Assembly (NCBI GenBank): GCA_001829395.1
Contig: MIBD01000182.1
Coordinates: 8,305-17,398 of the forward strand
DNA: 9,094 nucleotides
Source of the DNA: Spirochaetes bacterium GWF1_49_6
GTDB taxonomy: Bacteria > Spirochaetota > Brevinematia > Brevinematales > GWF1-51-8
Direction: 5' to 3'
A model generated the notes under the pieces. The model made no database searches, was not told where the DNA came from, and was given only the letters and a program-made list of their open reading frames with translations. Within the stretch, counting starts at the first letter, position 1. The number at the start of each line of letters is the position of its first letter. The position numbers were made by a program, and so were the translations under genes. Positions 1-5,200 of this stretch are shown one piece after another.

Positions 1-1
1 T

Positions 2-298
2 AAAGCGCGGCTGGAAACCCATACGGTTTCGGTGCAGGGAATGTTGCGGGGATATTGTATCGCGTCCATCGACGGCGAGGGAAAGGGAGAAATCGAGTCG
101 CTTTATACCGAACCGGAACTGCGCGGGAAGGGTATCGGCGCGGAGCTTTTCGGCAGGTGTATGGCATGGCTGGAACGGGAAGGCGGTAAGAATATCACTA
201 TTCATGTAATGGTAGGGAATGAAGAGGTACTTCCGTTCTATGAAAAGTTCGGGTACGCCCCGCGAACCTACTACCTGAAGAAGAAAACGGGGGTGTGA
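2..298 (+). CDS. GNAT-family N-acetyltransferase, C-terminal part (5' end outside window)
   Basis: This reading frame is already open at the left edge, giving 98 visible residues, whereas GNAT proteins usually have about 150. The first in-frame ATG (position 32) falls inside the fold and is unlikely to be the true start. What is seen: a strand segment (GMLRGYCIASIDG), then a conserved block (GEIESLYTEPELRGKGIGAEL) containing the R-G-K-G-I-G-A acetyl-CoA pyrophosphate-binding loop (motif A). After it comes a helix, a strand (NITIHVMVGN) and the typical motif B ending, VLPFYEKFGYAPRTYYLKKK. GNAT enzymes transfer acetyl from acetyl-CoA to an amine; the substrate cannot be read from this fragment. 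The family call is solid. The gene is followed after 16 bases by a HicB-like gene with a good ribosome binding site, so the two may be co-transcribed. Confidence 0.9.
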   Translation, partial: KARLETHTVSVQGMLRGYCIASIDGEGKGEIESLYTEPELRGKGIGAELFGRCMAWLEREGGKNITIHVMVGNEEVLPFYEKFGYAPRTYYLKKKTGV

Positions 299-314
299 AG
301 GATAGGAGGGGCGC

Positions 315-593
315 ATGAGAGCGTTAGAATATCATTTCAGGGTTCATCTCGACCCTTCCGGTTTATGGGCCGAATGTATGGAGCTGGAGGGATGTATCGC
401 CCGTTCTGATAAAGGGACTATAGAGGATTTAAAGCTCAATTCTGAGGATGTATTGAATACATATCTGGATAAACCGCAGATTGATTCACTTTTCCCTCTT
501 CCTTACGGCAATCTTGACGGCGAAGATATCTTCAAAGTTCCGGTAAAACCTTACATAGCCTTTGCAATGATGAGAGATATATACTTTCCTTAA
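315..593 (+). CDS. HicB-like antitoxin-fold protein, apparently lacking the C-terminal HTH
   Basis: This 92-residue protein starts at an ATG five bases after AGGAGG (304-309). Residues 5-52 (YHFRVHLDPSGLWAECMELE, then GCIARSDKGT and a helix ending LNTYLD) match the partial RNase H-like fold of HicB antitoxins, including the G-x-W-A-E-C...L-x-G-C pattern. Many relatives continue with a short linker, then a V-x-P-x-I-A-F-A segment that opens a Cro/C1-type helix-turn-helix of about 60 residues. Here the linker and opening are present (KVPVKPYIAFAMMRDI, about 75-89), but a TAA follows three residues later. None of the three forward frames after 593 encodes a recognisable HTH remnant. No HicA toxin (a small dsRBD-fold mRNA interferase) is seen next to it; the upstream neighbour is a GNAT gene. 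It may be a decayed orphan antitoxin or a stand-alone HicB-fold protein. Family call good, function unsure. Confidence 0.7.
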   Translation: MRALEYHFRVHLDPSGLWAECMELEGCIARSDKGTIEDLKLNSEDVLNTYLDKPQIDSLFPLPYGNLDGEDIFKVPVKPYIAFAMMRDIYFP

Positions 594-657
594 TCTTTCC
601 TACTTCCCGTCGAAGACAAGTTCCGTCCGTAGATTCAGGAATAGTGTGCGCAGCACC

Positions 658-685
658 TTGACTTTTACGTCTCCGGGGATATAAT
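658..685 (+). promoter_or_regulatory. Sigma-70-type promoter for the membrane protein/ankyrin lipoprotein unit
   Basis: A -35 hexamer TTGACT (658-663) and a perfect -10 hexamer TATAAT (680-685) are separated by 16 bases. Transcription would start near 692, leaving a leader of about 20 bases that contains GAGGAG (701-706), six bases before the ATG at 713. The position in a non-coding gap directly upstream of a gene supports it. No terminator was found between the HicB-like gene and this promoter. Confidence 0.7.
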
Positions 686-712
686 AATACCAGCATATTC
701 GAGGAGCGCGTC

Positions 713-1549
713 ATGGAAAAATTCTACCAGAAGCTGAAACGCTGGTCGCTGTACGCGATGATTTTTTTTATCATCGTCCTCTTCCTCTGGATCATTATAT
801 ACCTGATTATCGAGACCTTCGATTATACCGTGTTCGGCGGATTTACCGGCAACCTGTTCTACGCGATGATCGCGGGGGTGATCGTTATCCTCGCGGCGCT
901 GGTTATCCTGAATGTCGCGGTCAACCTGAACATCATCTCCGACTCCCTCGCGAAGGGCGGCAAGTCCGAGGAAAAACGGGTATCGTGGAAGGGCTTCTCC
1001 ATCGCGCTGGGAAGCGTCTTCTTTATCATCATCTTCATCGGACTGGCGCTGCATTTTGTGAACCAGGAGAACACCCGCGCCACCACGAGCGGGATACGTA
1101 ACGAGCTTGACCAGTTCAAGTCGGCGTTCGCGCCCCAGCTCGGCCAGATCGCGGAGGATGTCCAGAGCGAAAAACTGCCCTACCGTATCCTCAGCAACCT
1201 GATTATCATCGAAGCGCATACCGCGAAGATGAAGGATATCGAGATCATTTTCCCGAAGATGATGAACGGTTCGCTCGTGTTCCTTCGGCTGAACCGGTTG
1301 TCTCTCCCGCCGAAGGATAAGTTCATTTCCGCGATCTCGGATTCCCTCTTCGAGATACGCGACCCCGAACAGCTCGAGTATATCAAAAAGGTCTACGAGA
1401 CCGGGAAGGGCGAGGATCAGTTCTTCATCAAGCGTCCGATTATCACGATGTACTCCCCGGTGTTCCATGACGGGAAACTGGCGTTCTTCATCTACTCGGC
1501 ATACAACGAGATTCAGGGATACTATATGAAGAAAGGCTCGGATTTTTAA
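713..1549 (+). CDS. Membrane protein with three N-terminal helices and an extracytoplasmic domain, function unknown
   Basis: I do not recognise a named family in this 278-residue protein. Three hydrophobic helices are seen at about residues 12-33, 47-70 and 95-116. The basic N-terminus (KLKRW) and the basic 71-94 loop (KGGKSEEKRVSWKG) should be cytoplasmic by the positive-inside rule, which places residues 117-278 outside the cytoplasmic membrane. That 160-residue domain begins with a helical stretch (GIRNELDQFKSAFAPQLGQI) and ends with strands such as RPIITMYSPVFHDGKLAFFI. This ending is loosely like the ligand-binding core of Cache-type sensor domains; that likeness is an inference from pattern, and no cytoplasmic output domain is present. 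The ATG at 713 has GAGGAG at a six-base spacing and a strong promoter upstream. The lipoprotein gene begins only 11 bases after its stop, so the two are almost certainly one transcript and probably act at the same envelope site. Confidence 0.8.
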   Translation: MEKFYQKLKRWSLYAMIFFIIVLFLWIIIYLIIETFDYTVFGGFTGNLFYAMIAGVIVILAALVILNVAVNLNIISDSLAKGGKSEEKRVSWKGFSIALGSVFFIIIFIGLALHFVNQENTRATTSGIRNELDQFKSAFAPQLGQIAEDVQSEKLPYRILSNLIIIEAHTAKMKDIEIIFPKMMNGSLVFLRLNRLSLPPKDKFISAISDSLFEIRDPEQLEYIKKVYETGKGEDQFFIKRPIITMYSPVFHDGKLAFFIYSAYNEIQGYYMKKGSDF

Positions 1550-1550
1550 G

Positions 1551-1555
1551 GGAGG
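1551..1555 (+). promoter_or_regulatory. Ribosome binding site that favours the second of two adjacent ATGs
   Basis: GGAGG lies two bases before the ATG at 1558 but five bases before the ATG at 1561. The second spacing is normal and the first too short, so translation of the ankyrin lipoprotein probably starts at 1561 (MKKIL...). Confidence 0.65.
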
Positions 1556-1560
1556 GCATG

Positions 1561-2301
1561 ATGAAAAAAATACTGACGGTTCTGTTTATCATATCCCTGT
1601 CCGCGTGCGGTGGGGGCGGCGGTAATGGGCAGGCGACGAACACGGCAGTACCGCCGGAGGAATTCGCGCTGTATAAGGCGCTCGACTCGATGAATACCAA
1701 CAGGGTCGCGGAGTTGTTCGCGATGGGGTACGATGTGAACCAGCCCTATGTCGAGGTGCAGACGATCACCAATCCCGACGGGTCGATGACGAATAATGTG
1801 CTGAGGATTACCCCGATCGAGGTCGCGGCGATGAAGTGGGGTGTCGATATGGTCAGCAACCTGATGACACGCGGGGCGTTACCCCCGGAGAACCTGCTGA
1901 ACCTCGCGGTGGAACGGACGAACCTCGCGCTCGTGAAATTCCTCGTCATTGCGGCGAAGTTCACGACCGAGCCGGTCGACCCAGAGACGGGAGTATGGCG
2001 GCTTCGGTGGGCGCCTCTTCATATAGCGGCGATGAACGGATTGAACGATATCGCCGACTTCCTCGTGAATAATGGCGCGAAGGTCGATATAGCCGACCCG
2101 TCGAATCAACTGACCCCGTTACATCTGGCGTGCAGTAATAATAACAGTACGATAGTGAAGATGCTTCTCAAGAAGGGAGCGTTAATCAACCCCACCGATA
2201 AGAGCGGGGCAACACCGCTTACATTGACCAAGGATGAGACGCTTAGGAAATACCTTGCCGCAAAGGGCGGTTTCGACCCGGAATTGCCGGAACTGCCATG
2301 A
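1561..2301 (+). CDS. Ankyrin-repeat lipoprotein
   Basis: The N-terminus is a textbook lipoprotein signal: MKK, a hydrophobic core (ILTVLFIISL), and the lipobox L-S-A-C with the lipidated Cys at residue 16, counted from the 1561 start. A glycine-rich tether follows (GGGGGNG). No Asp sits at +2, so an outer-membrane destination is plausible. The rest is ankyrin-like. Degenerate repeats lie at about 33-61 (ALYKALDSMNTNRVAELFAM), 83-106 (ITPIEVAAMKWGVDMVSNLM) and 110-133, with an insertion before the next. Two good repeats follow, at about 150-178 (APLHIAAMNGLNDIADFLVN) and 184-212 (TPLHLACSNNNSTIVKMLLK), then a partial repeat GATPLTLT. Ankyrin repeats bind proteins; the partner is not shown, but the membrane protein encoded 11 bases upstream is the natural candidate. 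The reading frame can also be opened at 1558, adding one Met. Beyond being an ankyrin lipoprotein, its role is unknown. Confidence 0.88.
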   Translation: MKKILTVLFIISLSACGGGGGNGQATNTAVPPEEFALYKALDSMNTNRVAELFAMGYDVNQPYVEVQTITNPDGSMTNNVLRITPIEVAAMKWGVDMVSNLMTRGALPPENLLNLAVERTNLALVKFLVIAAKFTTEPVDPETGVWRLRWAPLHIAAMNGLNDIADFLVNNGAKVDIADPSNQLTPLHLACSNNNSTIVKMLLKKGALINPTDKSGATPLTLTKDETLRKYLAAKGGFDPELPELP

Positions 2302-2349
2302 GACTGAATTGCGGAACCCCTTTCTTCCGGTTGAACTAATACGATAAAA

Positions 2350-2634
2350 CTAGTTTGAAGTGCAGAGCACCTCGACGATTTTCACCGCCATCGGGTTAAC
2401 GATTTTGTAGCAAATCTCTTTCCCGTCGCGCTGAGCTTCGATGATTCCAGAGAGGCGAAGGATGCGCAGATGCTGGGATACCCCGGATTGCGATAAGCCG
2501 GAAATTTTCTCCAAATTGGTCACATTGCATTTCTCTTTCATCAGAGTCTTGAGGACGAGGAGACGAACGGGGTGCGAAAGCGCCTTTAAAAGCGCCGCCG
2601 CTTCTTCGACCTTTGCTGTTTTGCTTTGAACCAT
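2350..2634 (-). CDS. ArsR/SmtB-family winged-helix transcriptional repressor
   Basis: This small DNA-binding protein has 94 residues from the start chosen here. The family pattern is clear: AALLKALSHPVRLLVLKTLM (about 13-32, the A-L-x-x-x-x-R-L-x-I-L opening), the recognition helix region ISGLSQSGVSQHLRILRLSG (44-63) and the wing IIEAQRDGKEICYKI. Such proteins repress their own gene until a metal or thiol-reactive ligand is bound. The classical ELCVCDL metal site of ArsR is absent. Three cysteines are present, Cys36 near the start of helix 3, Cys75 in the wing and Cys91 four residues from the end; whether they sense anything is unknown. An upstream in-frame ATG at 2658 would add eight residues, but it lies at the predicted transcription start and lacks a Shine-Dalgarno site. 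The ATG at 2634 has AGGGGG at six bases. No resistance or transport gene adjoins it; the nearest is the PEGA/TPR gene upstream, ending about 57 bases away. Confidence 0.9.
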   Translation of the reverse strand: MVQSKTAKVEEAAALLKALSHPVRLLVLKTLMKEKCNVTNLEKISGLSQSGVSQHLRILRLSGIIEAQRDGKEICYKIVNPMAVKIVEVLCTSN

Positions 2635-2640
2635 ATTGAT

Positions 2641-2646
2641 CCCCCT
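2641..2646 (-). promoter_or_regulatory. Ribosome binding site deciding the ArsR-type start
   Basis: AGGGGG on the minus strand ends six bases before the ATG at 2634. Nothing comparable precedes the alternative ATG at 2658, so the shorter protein is preferred. Confidence 0.7.
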
Positions 2647-2663
2647 GAATTTTTTCATCAGGG

Positions 2664-2680
2664 ATATTATATTCTAATAT
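2664..2680. promoter_or_regulatory. Probable operator: inverted repeat over the -10 box of the ArsR-type promoter
   Basis: ATATTA (2664-2669) and TAATAT (2675-2680) form a perfect six-base inverted repeat with a five-base centre. It covers the TATAAT of the repressor's own promoter. ArsR-family dimers commonly bind AT-rich inverted repeats over or next to their own promoters, so autorepression is the likely role. The AT-rich content makes chance symmetry possible. Confidence 0.5.
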
Positions 2681-2695
2681 TATGGAAAATGTCAA
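2666..2695 (-). promoter_or_regulatory. Consensus sigma-70 promoter of the ArsR-type gene
   Basis: On the minus strand a perfect -35 TTGACA (2695-2690) and a perfect -10 TATAAT (2671-2666) are 18 bases apart. Transcription would start about 2658-2659, leaving a leader of about 25 bases with the AGGGGG site. The -35 box contains the TGA stop codon of the PEGA/TPR gene, so the repressor can be transcribed independently of that gene. Confidence 0.8.
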
Positions 2696-3882
2696 TCGAT
2701 TTTTAAATTTAATACCGATTTCTTGCTATCTTCCGAGTATTCCGGGTTACCCGAGTACGCAGAGATCAGATTTTTTAACTGTTCTTTGACCTTTTGGTCT
2801 TTATTTTTCTTATAGAGCAGATAGGTAGTATCGATTATAGCGGAATCGATGGCTTCCTTGGAATATACCATGTTAAGCTGATTGACTTCTTTAAAGTTAT
2901 CGATCGCGGTATCGTACCGCTGAAGGGCGATATAGCAGTCGGCGAGCTGTTTGACTGCGAGCTCGTAGATTTCGAATATCGGGTACTCGCGTTTAATTCT
3001 TTCAAGGAAGTCGGCGGCCTTATTATAGTCCTTCTTCTCGAACGCGATTTGCGCGAGGCGGAACAGCGACCCTGGAATGAAACGGCTATTCGGGAAACTG
3101 TCGATGATTTTCTGGAAGTTCTTCGCGGCGTTCTCGATATCGCCCTGGCTGATCATGTCCATTCCCTTCTCGTAGAACGATACATCCTCTTCCTGTATGG
3201 ATGCCGACGCGACCTTGATCGCCTGGTTCTCCTTCATGAAATTTGCATCGTCGATCAGGAAGTATATCGATGCTCCCGCGCCCAATCCGGTCAATGTCCA
3301 CCCGAACAGGCTGAAATTATCCCAGAAAGTCGCCGAATTCATATAGCTGATCGCTTCCTCGGCGGTCTTCGCATCATTGAATTTATTATAGCTGTCGTTG
3401 GCGCTCATGGAACCTAAAATCCCCGCCGCCAAACCGACTATCGTAGCGCCGAGACTGATATAGATGAATTGCGAGTTAGGATTCAGCCTTTGCATCGTGA
3501 CCGCGTCCTGCCCGGGCTTGAAATGGTAGAAACCTTCGGGAAGGTTCTTTATTTCTTCGTTCTTGTATTCCTGCTGGTTAATCACAATCGACTGCTGGCC
3601 GGGGAGGTATAGCGAGAATGTCTGCGGTGTGAGGATGGAATAGAGGTTGGTGATTCCCGAAGTGACATTGACGGCTATGGATGAGCTATAGAACCCGACC
3701 AATTCGAAACGGATGGTATGCTCGCCCGAAACATTATCTTTTATCAGTACGGGTGTAGTCCCGACATGCTTGTCGTCGATAAAGACATTCGCCTTCATGG
3801 GTAAAGAATTGATAAAGGTATAACCGAAACCGGTATTCAGACCTAATAATAGAATGAGCGACCATGAGATGAATCTTTTCAT
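2692..3882 (-). CDS. PEGA-domain and TPR-repeat envelope protein
   Basis: This 396-residue protein begins with a signal peptide (MKRFISWSLILLLGLNTGFG, possible cleavage after residue 20; no lipobox Cys). A PEGA domain follows at about 22-77: LPMKANVFIDDKHVGTTPVL, then SGEHTIRFELVGFYSSSIAV, with the typical G-x-x-P and G-x-H-x-I-x-x-x-x-x-G-F/Y pattern. PEGA domains are beta-rich surface or cell-wall-associated modules. Two hydrophobic segments at about 139-158 and 190-211 flank a polar stretch and could form a membrane hairpin. The C-terminal part (about 234-390) holds TPR-like helices resembling the CpoB/BamD type: FYEKGMDMISQGDIENAAKN, FRLAQIAFEKKDYNKAADFL and DCYIALQRYDTAIDNFKEVN. These suggest a protein-binding scaffold at the membrane. 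The ATG is preceded by GGGGG at six bases and by a promoter at 3921-3949. Specific function is not known. Confidence 0.85.
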   Translation of the reverse strand: MKRFISWSLILLLGLNTGFGYTFINSLPMKANVFIDDKHVGTTPVLIKDNVSGEHTIRFELVGFYSSSIAVNVTSGITNLYSILTPQTFSLYLPGQQSIVINQQEYKNEEIKNLPEGFYHFKPGQDAVTMQRLNPNSQFIYISLGATIVGLAAGILGSMSANDSYNKFNDAKTAEEAISYMNSATFWDNFSLFGWTLTGLGAGASIYFLIDDANFMKENQAIKVASASIQEEDVSFYEKGMDMISQGDIENAAKNFQKIIDSFPNSRFIPGSLFRLAQIAFEKKDYNKAADFLERIKREYPIFEIYELAVKQLADCYIALQRYDTAIDNFKEVNQLNMVYSKEAIDSAIIDTTYLLYKKNKDQKVKEQLKNLISAYSGNPEYSEDSKKSVLNLKID

Positions 3883-3920
3883 ATATTACCCCCATTACGG
3901 ATTAACGTTACCCTATGAAT

Positions 3921-3949
3921 AGCATACTATCAAAAAGTTTCAAAATCAA
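3921..3949 (-). promoter_or_regulatory. Probable sigma-70 promoter of the PEGA/TPR gene
   Basis: On the minus strand TTGATT (3949-3944) and TATGCT (3926-3921) are 17 bases apart, in the 75-base gap between the ftsL-like stop and the PEGA/TPR start. No hairpin terminator is seen in this gap, so read-through from the rsmH-ftsL operon is also possible. Confidence 0.5.
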
Positions 3950-3957
3950 GTAAGTTT

Positions 3958-4314
3958 TTAATTTTTTACAGTCCTTTTTTCATAGAGTTCCTGGACAATC
4001 ATTTCCATCAGCGAGGGATAGGCGGCCATGGGCACGGAATTATTTGTGGAGTAGGTTTCGTTCACCGAGACACTGAGGATATCCTTAAACGAGATAGGTA
4101 CGCCCGCTTCTTTTCCTGCTAGTAATGATAGTCGTTGGATTTCTTTATCGATAAGAATATGGAGCTCCCTTTTCTGGGAATTAAGAGTCTCGATTTCCCT
4201 ATTGAGACTCGTCAATTGAAGCTCGAAGGTCTTCGATTCCAGCCGGAACTGCATGATGATAAAAGCGAAACCGAAAACGAGCAATAAAAGTAGAACGATT
4301 AACCATCCCTTCAT
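3958..4314 (-). CDS. ftsL: FtsL-like cell-division membrane protein
   Basis: This 118-residue bitopic protein has a three-residue cytoplasmic tail (MKG), one transmembrane helix (about 4-21, WLIVLLLLLVFGFAFIIMQF) and a coiled coil (about 25-66, with heptad-like Leu/Ile in LTSLNREIETLNSQKRELHI). A less structured extracytoplasmic end follows. Sequence similarity among FtsL proteins is low, so the call rests on size, topology, coiled coil and position: it starts one base after the rsmH stop, the same rsmH-ftsL order seen in dcw clusters of many bacteria. FtsL joins FtsB and FtsQ in the divisome and helps activate FtsW/FtsI septal peptidoglycan synthesis. An A/G-rich AAAGGA lies six bases before the ATG. 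The ftsI gene expected next in a dcw cluster is absent; a PEGA/TPR gene follows instead. A general septum-formation-type protein of similar shape is the alternative. Confidence 0.7.
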   Translation of the reverse strand: MKGWLIVLLLLLVFGFAFIIMQFRLESKTFELQLTSLNREIETLNSQKRELHILIDKEIQRLSLLAGKEAGVPISFKDILSVSVNETYSTNNSVPMAAYPSLMEMIVQELYEKRTVKN

Positions 4315-4315
4315 G

Positions 4316-5200
4316 TCAAATCCTTTTTTCGAAGGCTCTCATTTTTGTACTACGGGACGCGGCATTGAGCCGCGTTTCTTCCGGCGACGGAGTGAGGGGC
4401 TTTTTCGTCAGGATTTGACCGTACTCGTTTTTTTCAGCGTCACGGAAAAAGTATTTCACGATACGGTCCTCCAGCGAATGAAAGCTGAGTATCACTATTC
4501 TCCCGCCCGGCTTCAGGACTTTCAGAGCCTTGGGCAGGAATTGTTCCAGTACTTCGAGTTCCCTGTTCACAAAAATCCTCAGCGCCTGAAAGGTCTGGGT
4601 CGCCGGATGGATTCTGCCTTTATTGTGACGCTTGACACGCTTGACCGCGTCCGCCAGATCGGCCGCGTTATGGAACGGCCTGTTCCGGTAGATTTCATGC
4701 GCTATCTTCCGGGACTCGAACTCCTCGCCATATTTATAAATAATATCGGCAATTTCCTGTTCTTTGAAAGTGTTTACCACTCTCTCGGCGGAGATATTTT
4801 CATCAGGCCCCAGACGCATATCGAGAGAGCCTGTATCGGTATAGCTCAGGCCGATACCCGCCTCCTTGAGATGGAACATGGAGATGCCCAGATCGGCGAG
4901 AATAAAATCGGCGGCAGGAAAGTTATATTGGGTGACTATTTCGTCGATACGGTCGAAAACGCCGTTAGCGAAAATGATATTCGGGTAAGCGGTGAGGCGG
5001 GAACGCGCGATTTCGAGGATCGCGGGATCGCGGTCGATACAGAGGAGCGAACCGTCGGGGATACGCGCGGCGAATTCCGCCGAATGCCCGCCCTCGCCGC
5101 AGGTACAGTCGATCACCGCTGAATCGGGCCGGAGACGCGCGGTCTCGAGGACTTCGTTCAGCATAACCGGCGTGTGGAAAAAGCCCGGTGAATCGGCCAT
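4316..5200 (-). CDS. rsmH: 16S rRNA (cytosine1402-N4)-methyltransferase RsmH (MraW)
   Basis: RsmH uses S-adenosylmethionine to methylate N4 of C1402 in the 16S rRNA decoding centre. At 294 residues the protein is close to the usual 310. Family signatures in order: the N-terminal F-F-H-T-P-V-M-L-N-E-V (7-17); the SAM-binding motif I D-C-T-C-G-E-G-G-H-S (31-40); the acidic CIDRD (54-58, ribose-binding position); DFILADLGIS (98-107); LDMRL (126-130); VVNTFKEQEIADIIYKYGEE (141-160); the hallmark HPATQTFQALRIFVNRE (198-214); KPGGRIVILSFHSLEDRIVK (230-249); and a basic end (RSTKMRAFEKR). All expected motifs are intact. Its ATG overlaps the stop of the phosphatase-kinase gene in TAATG and has only a weak ribosome binding site (a GGGG run), so translation is probably coupled to the upstream gene. 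mraZ, the usual upstream neighbour, is not present. Confidence 0.97.
   Translation of the reverse strand: MADSPGFFHTPVMLNEVLETARLRPDSAVIDCTCGEGGHSAEFAARIPDGSLLCIDRDPAILEIARSRLTAYPNIIFANGVFDRIDEIVTQYNFPAADFILADLGISMFHLKEAGIGLSYTDTGSLDMRLGPDENISAERVVNTFKEQEIADIIYKYGEEFESRKIAHEIYRNRPFHNAADLADAVKRVKRHNKGRIHPATQTFQALRIFVNRELEVLEQFLPKALKVLKPGGRIVILSFHSLEDRIVKYFFRDAEKNEYGQILTKKPLTPSPEETRLNAASRSTKMRAFEKRI

Noticed and set aside
594..657. Possible remnant of the missing HicB DNA-binding domain
   Set aside because: All three forward frames were read and none resembles a helix-turn-helix; the stretch holds no other recognisable feature apart from preceding a promoter.
665..1468. Long open frame of 267 codons on the minus strand
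   Set aside because: It lies antisense to the three-helix membrane protein, is rich in charged low-complexity residues typical of frame shadows, and shows no recognisable domain.
2310..2335. Possible terminator between the convergent lipoprotein and ArsR-type genes
   Set aside because: Only a five-base stem (CGGAA/TTCCG) with an eight-base loop and no T-run on either strand; too weak to call, although a terminator would be expected here.
2794..3417. Open frame of 207 codons on the plus strand
   Set aside because: It is antisense to the TPR and membrane-hairpin region of the PEGA/TPR gene, which has signal peptide, domains and ribosome binding site on the other strand.
3919..3930. Small inverted repeat ATAG-CATA-CTAT over the -10 of the PEGA/TPR promoter
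   Set aside because: Four-base arms are too short to separate from chance.
4253..5122. Open frame of 289 codons on the plus strand
   Set aside because: It is antisense to rsmH, whose motifs are fully intact; the antisense translation matches no family I recognise.
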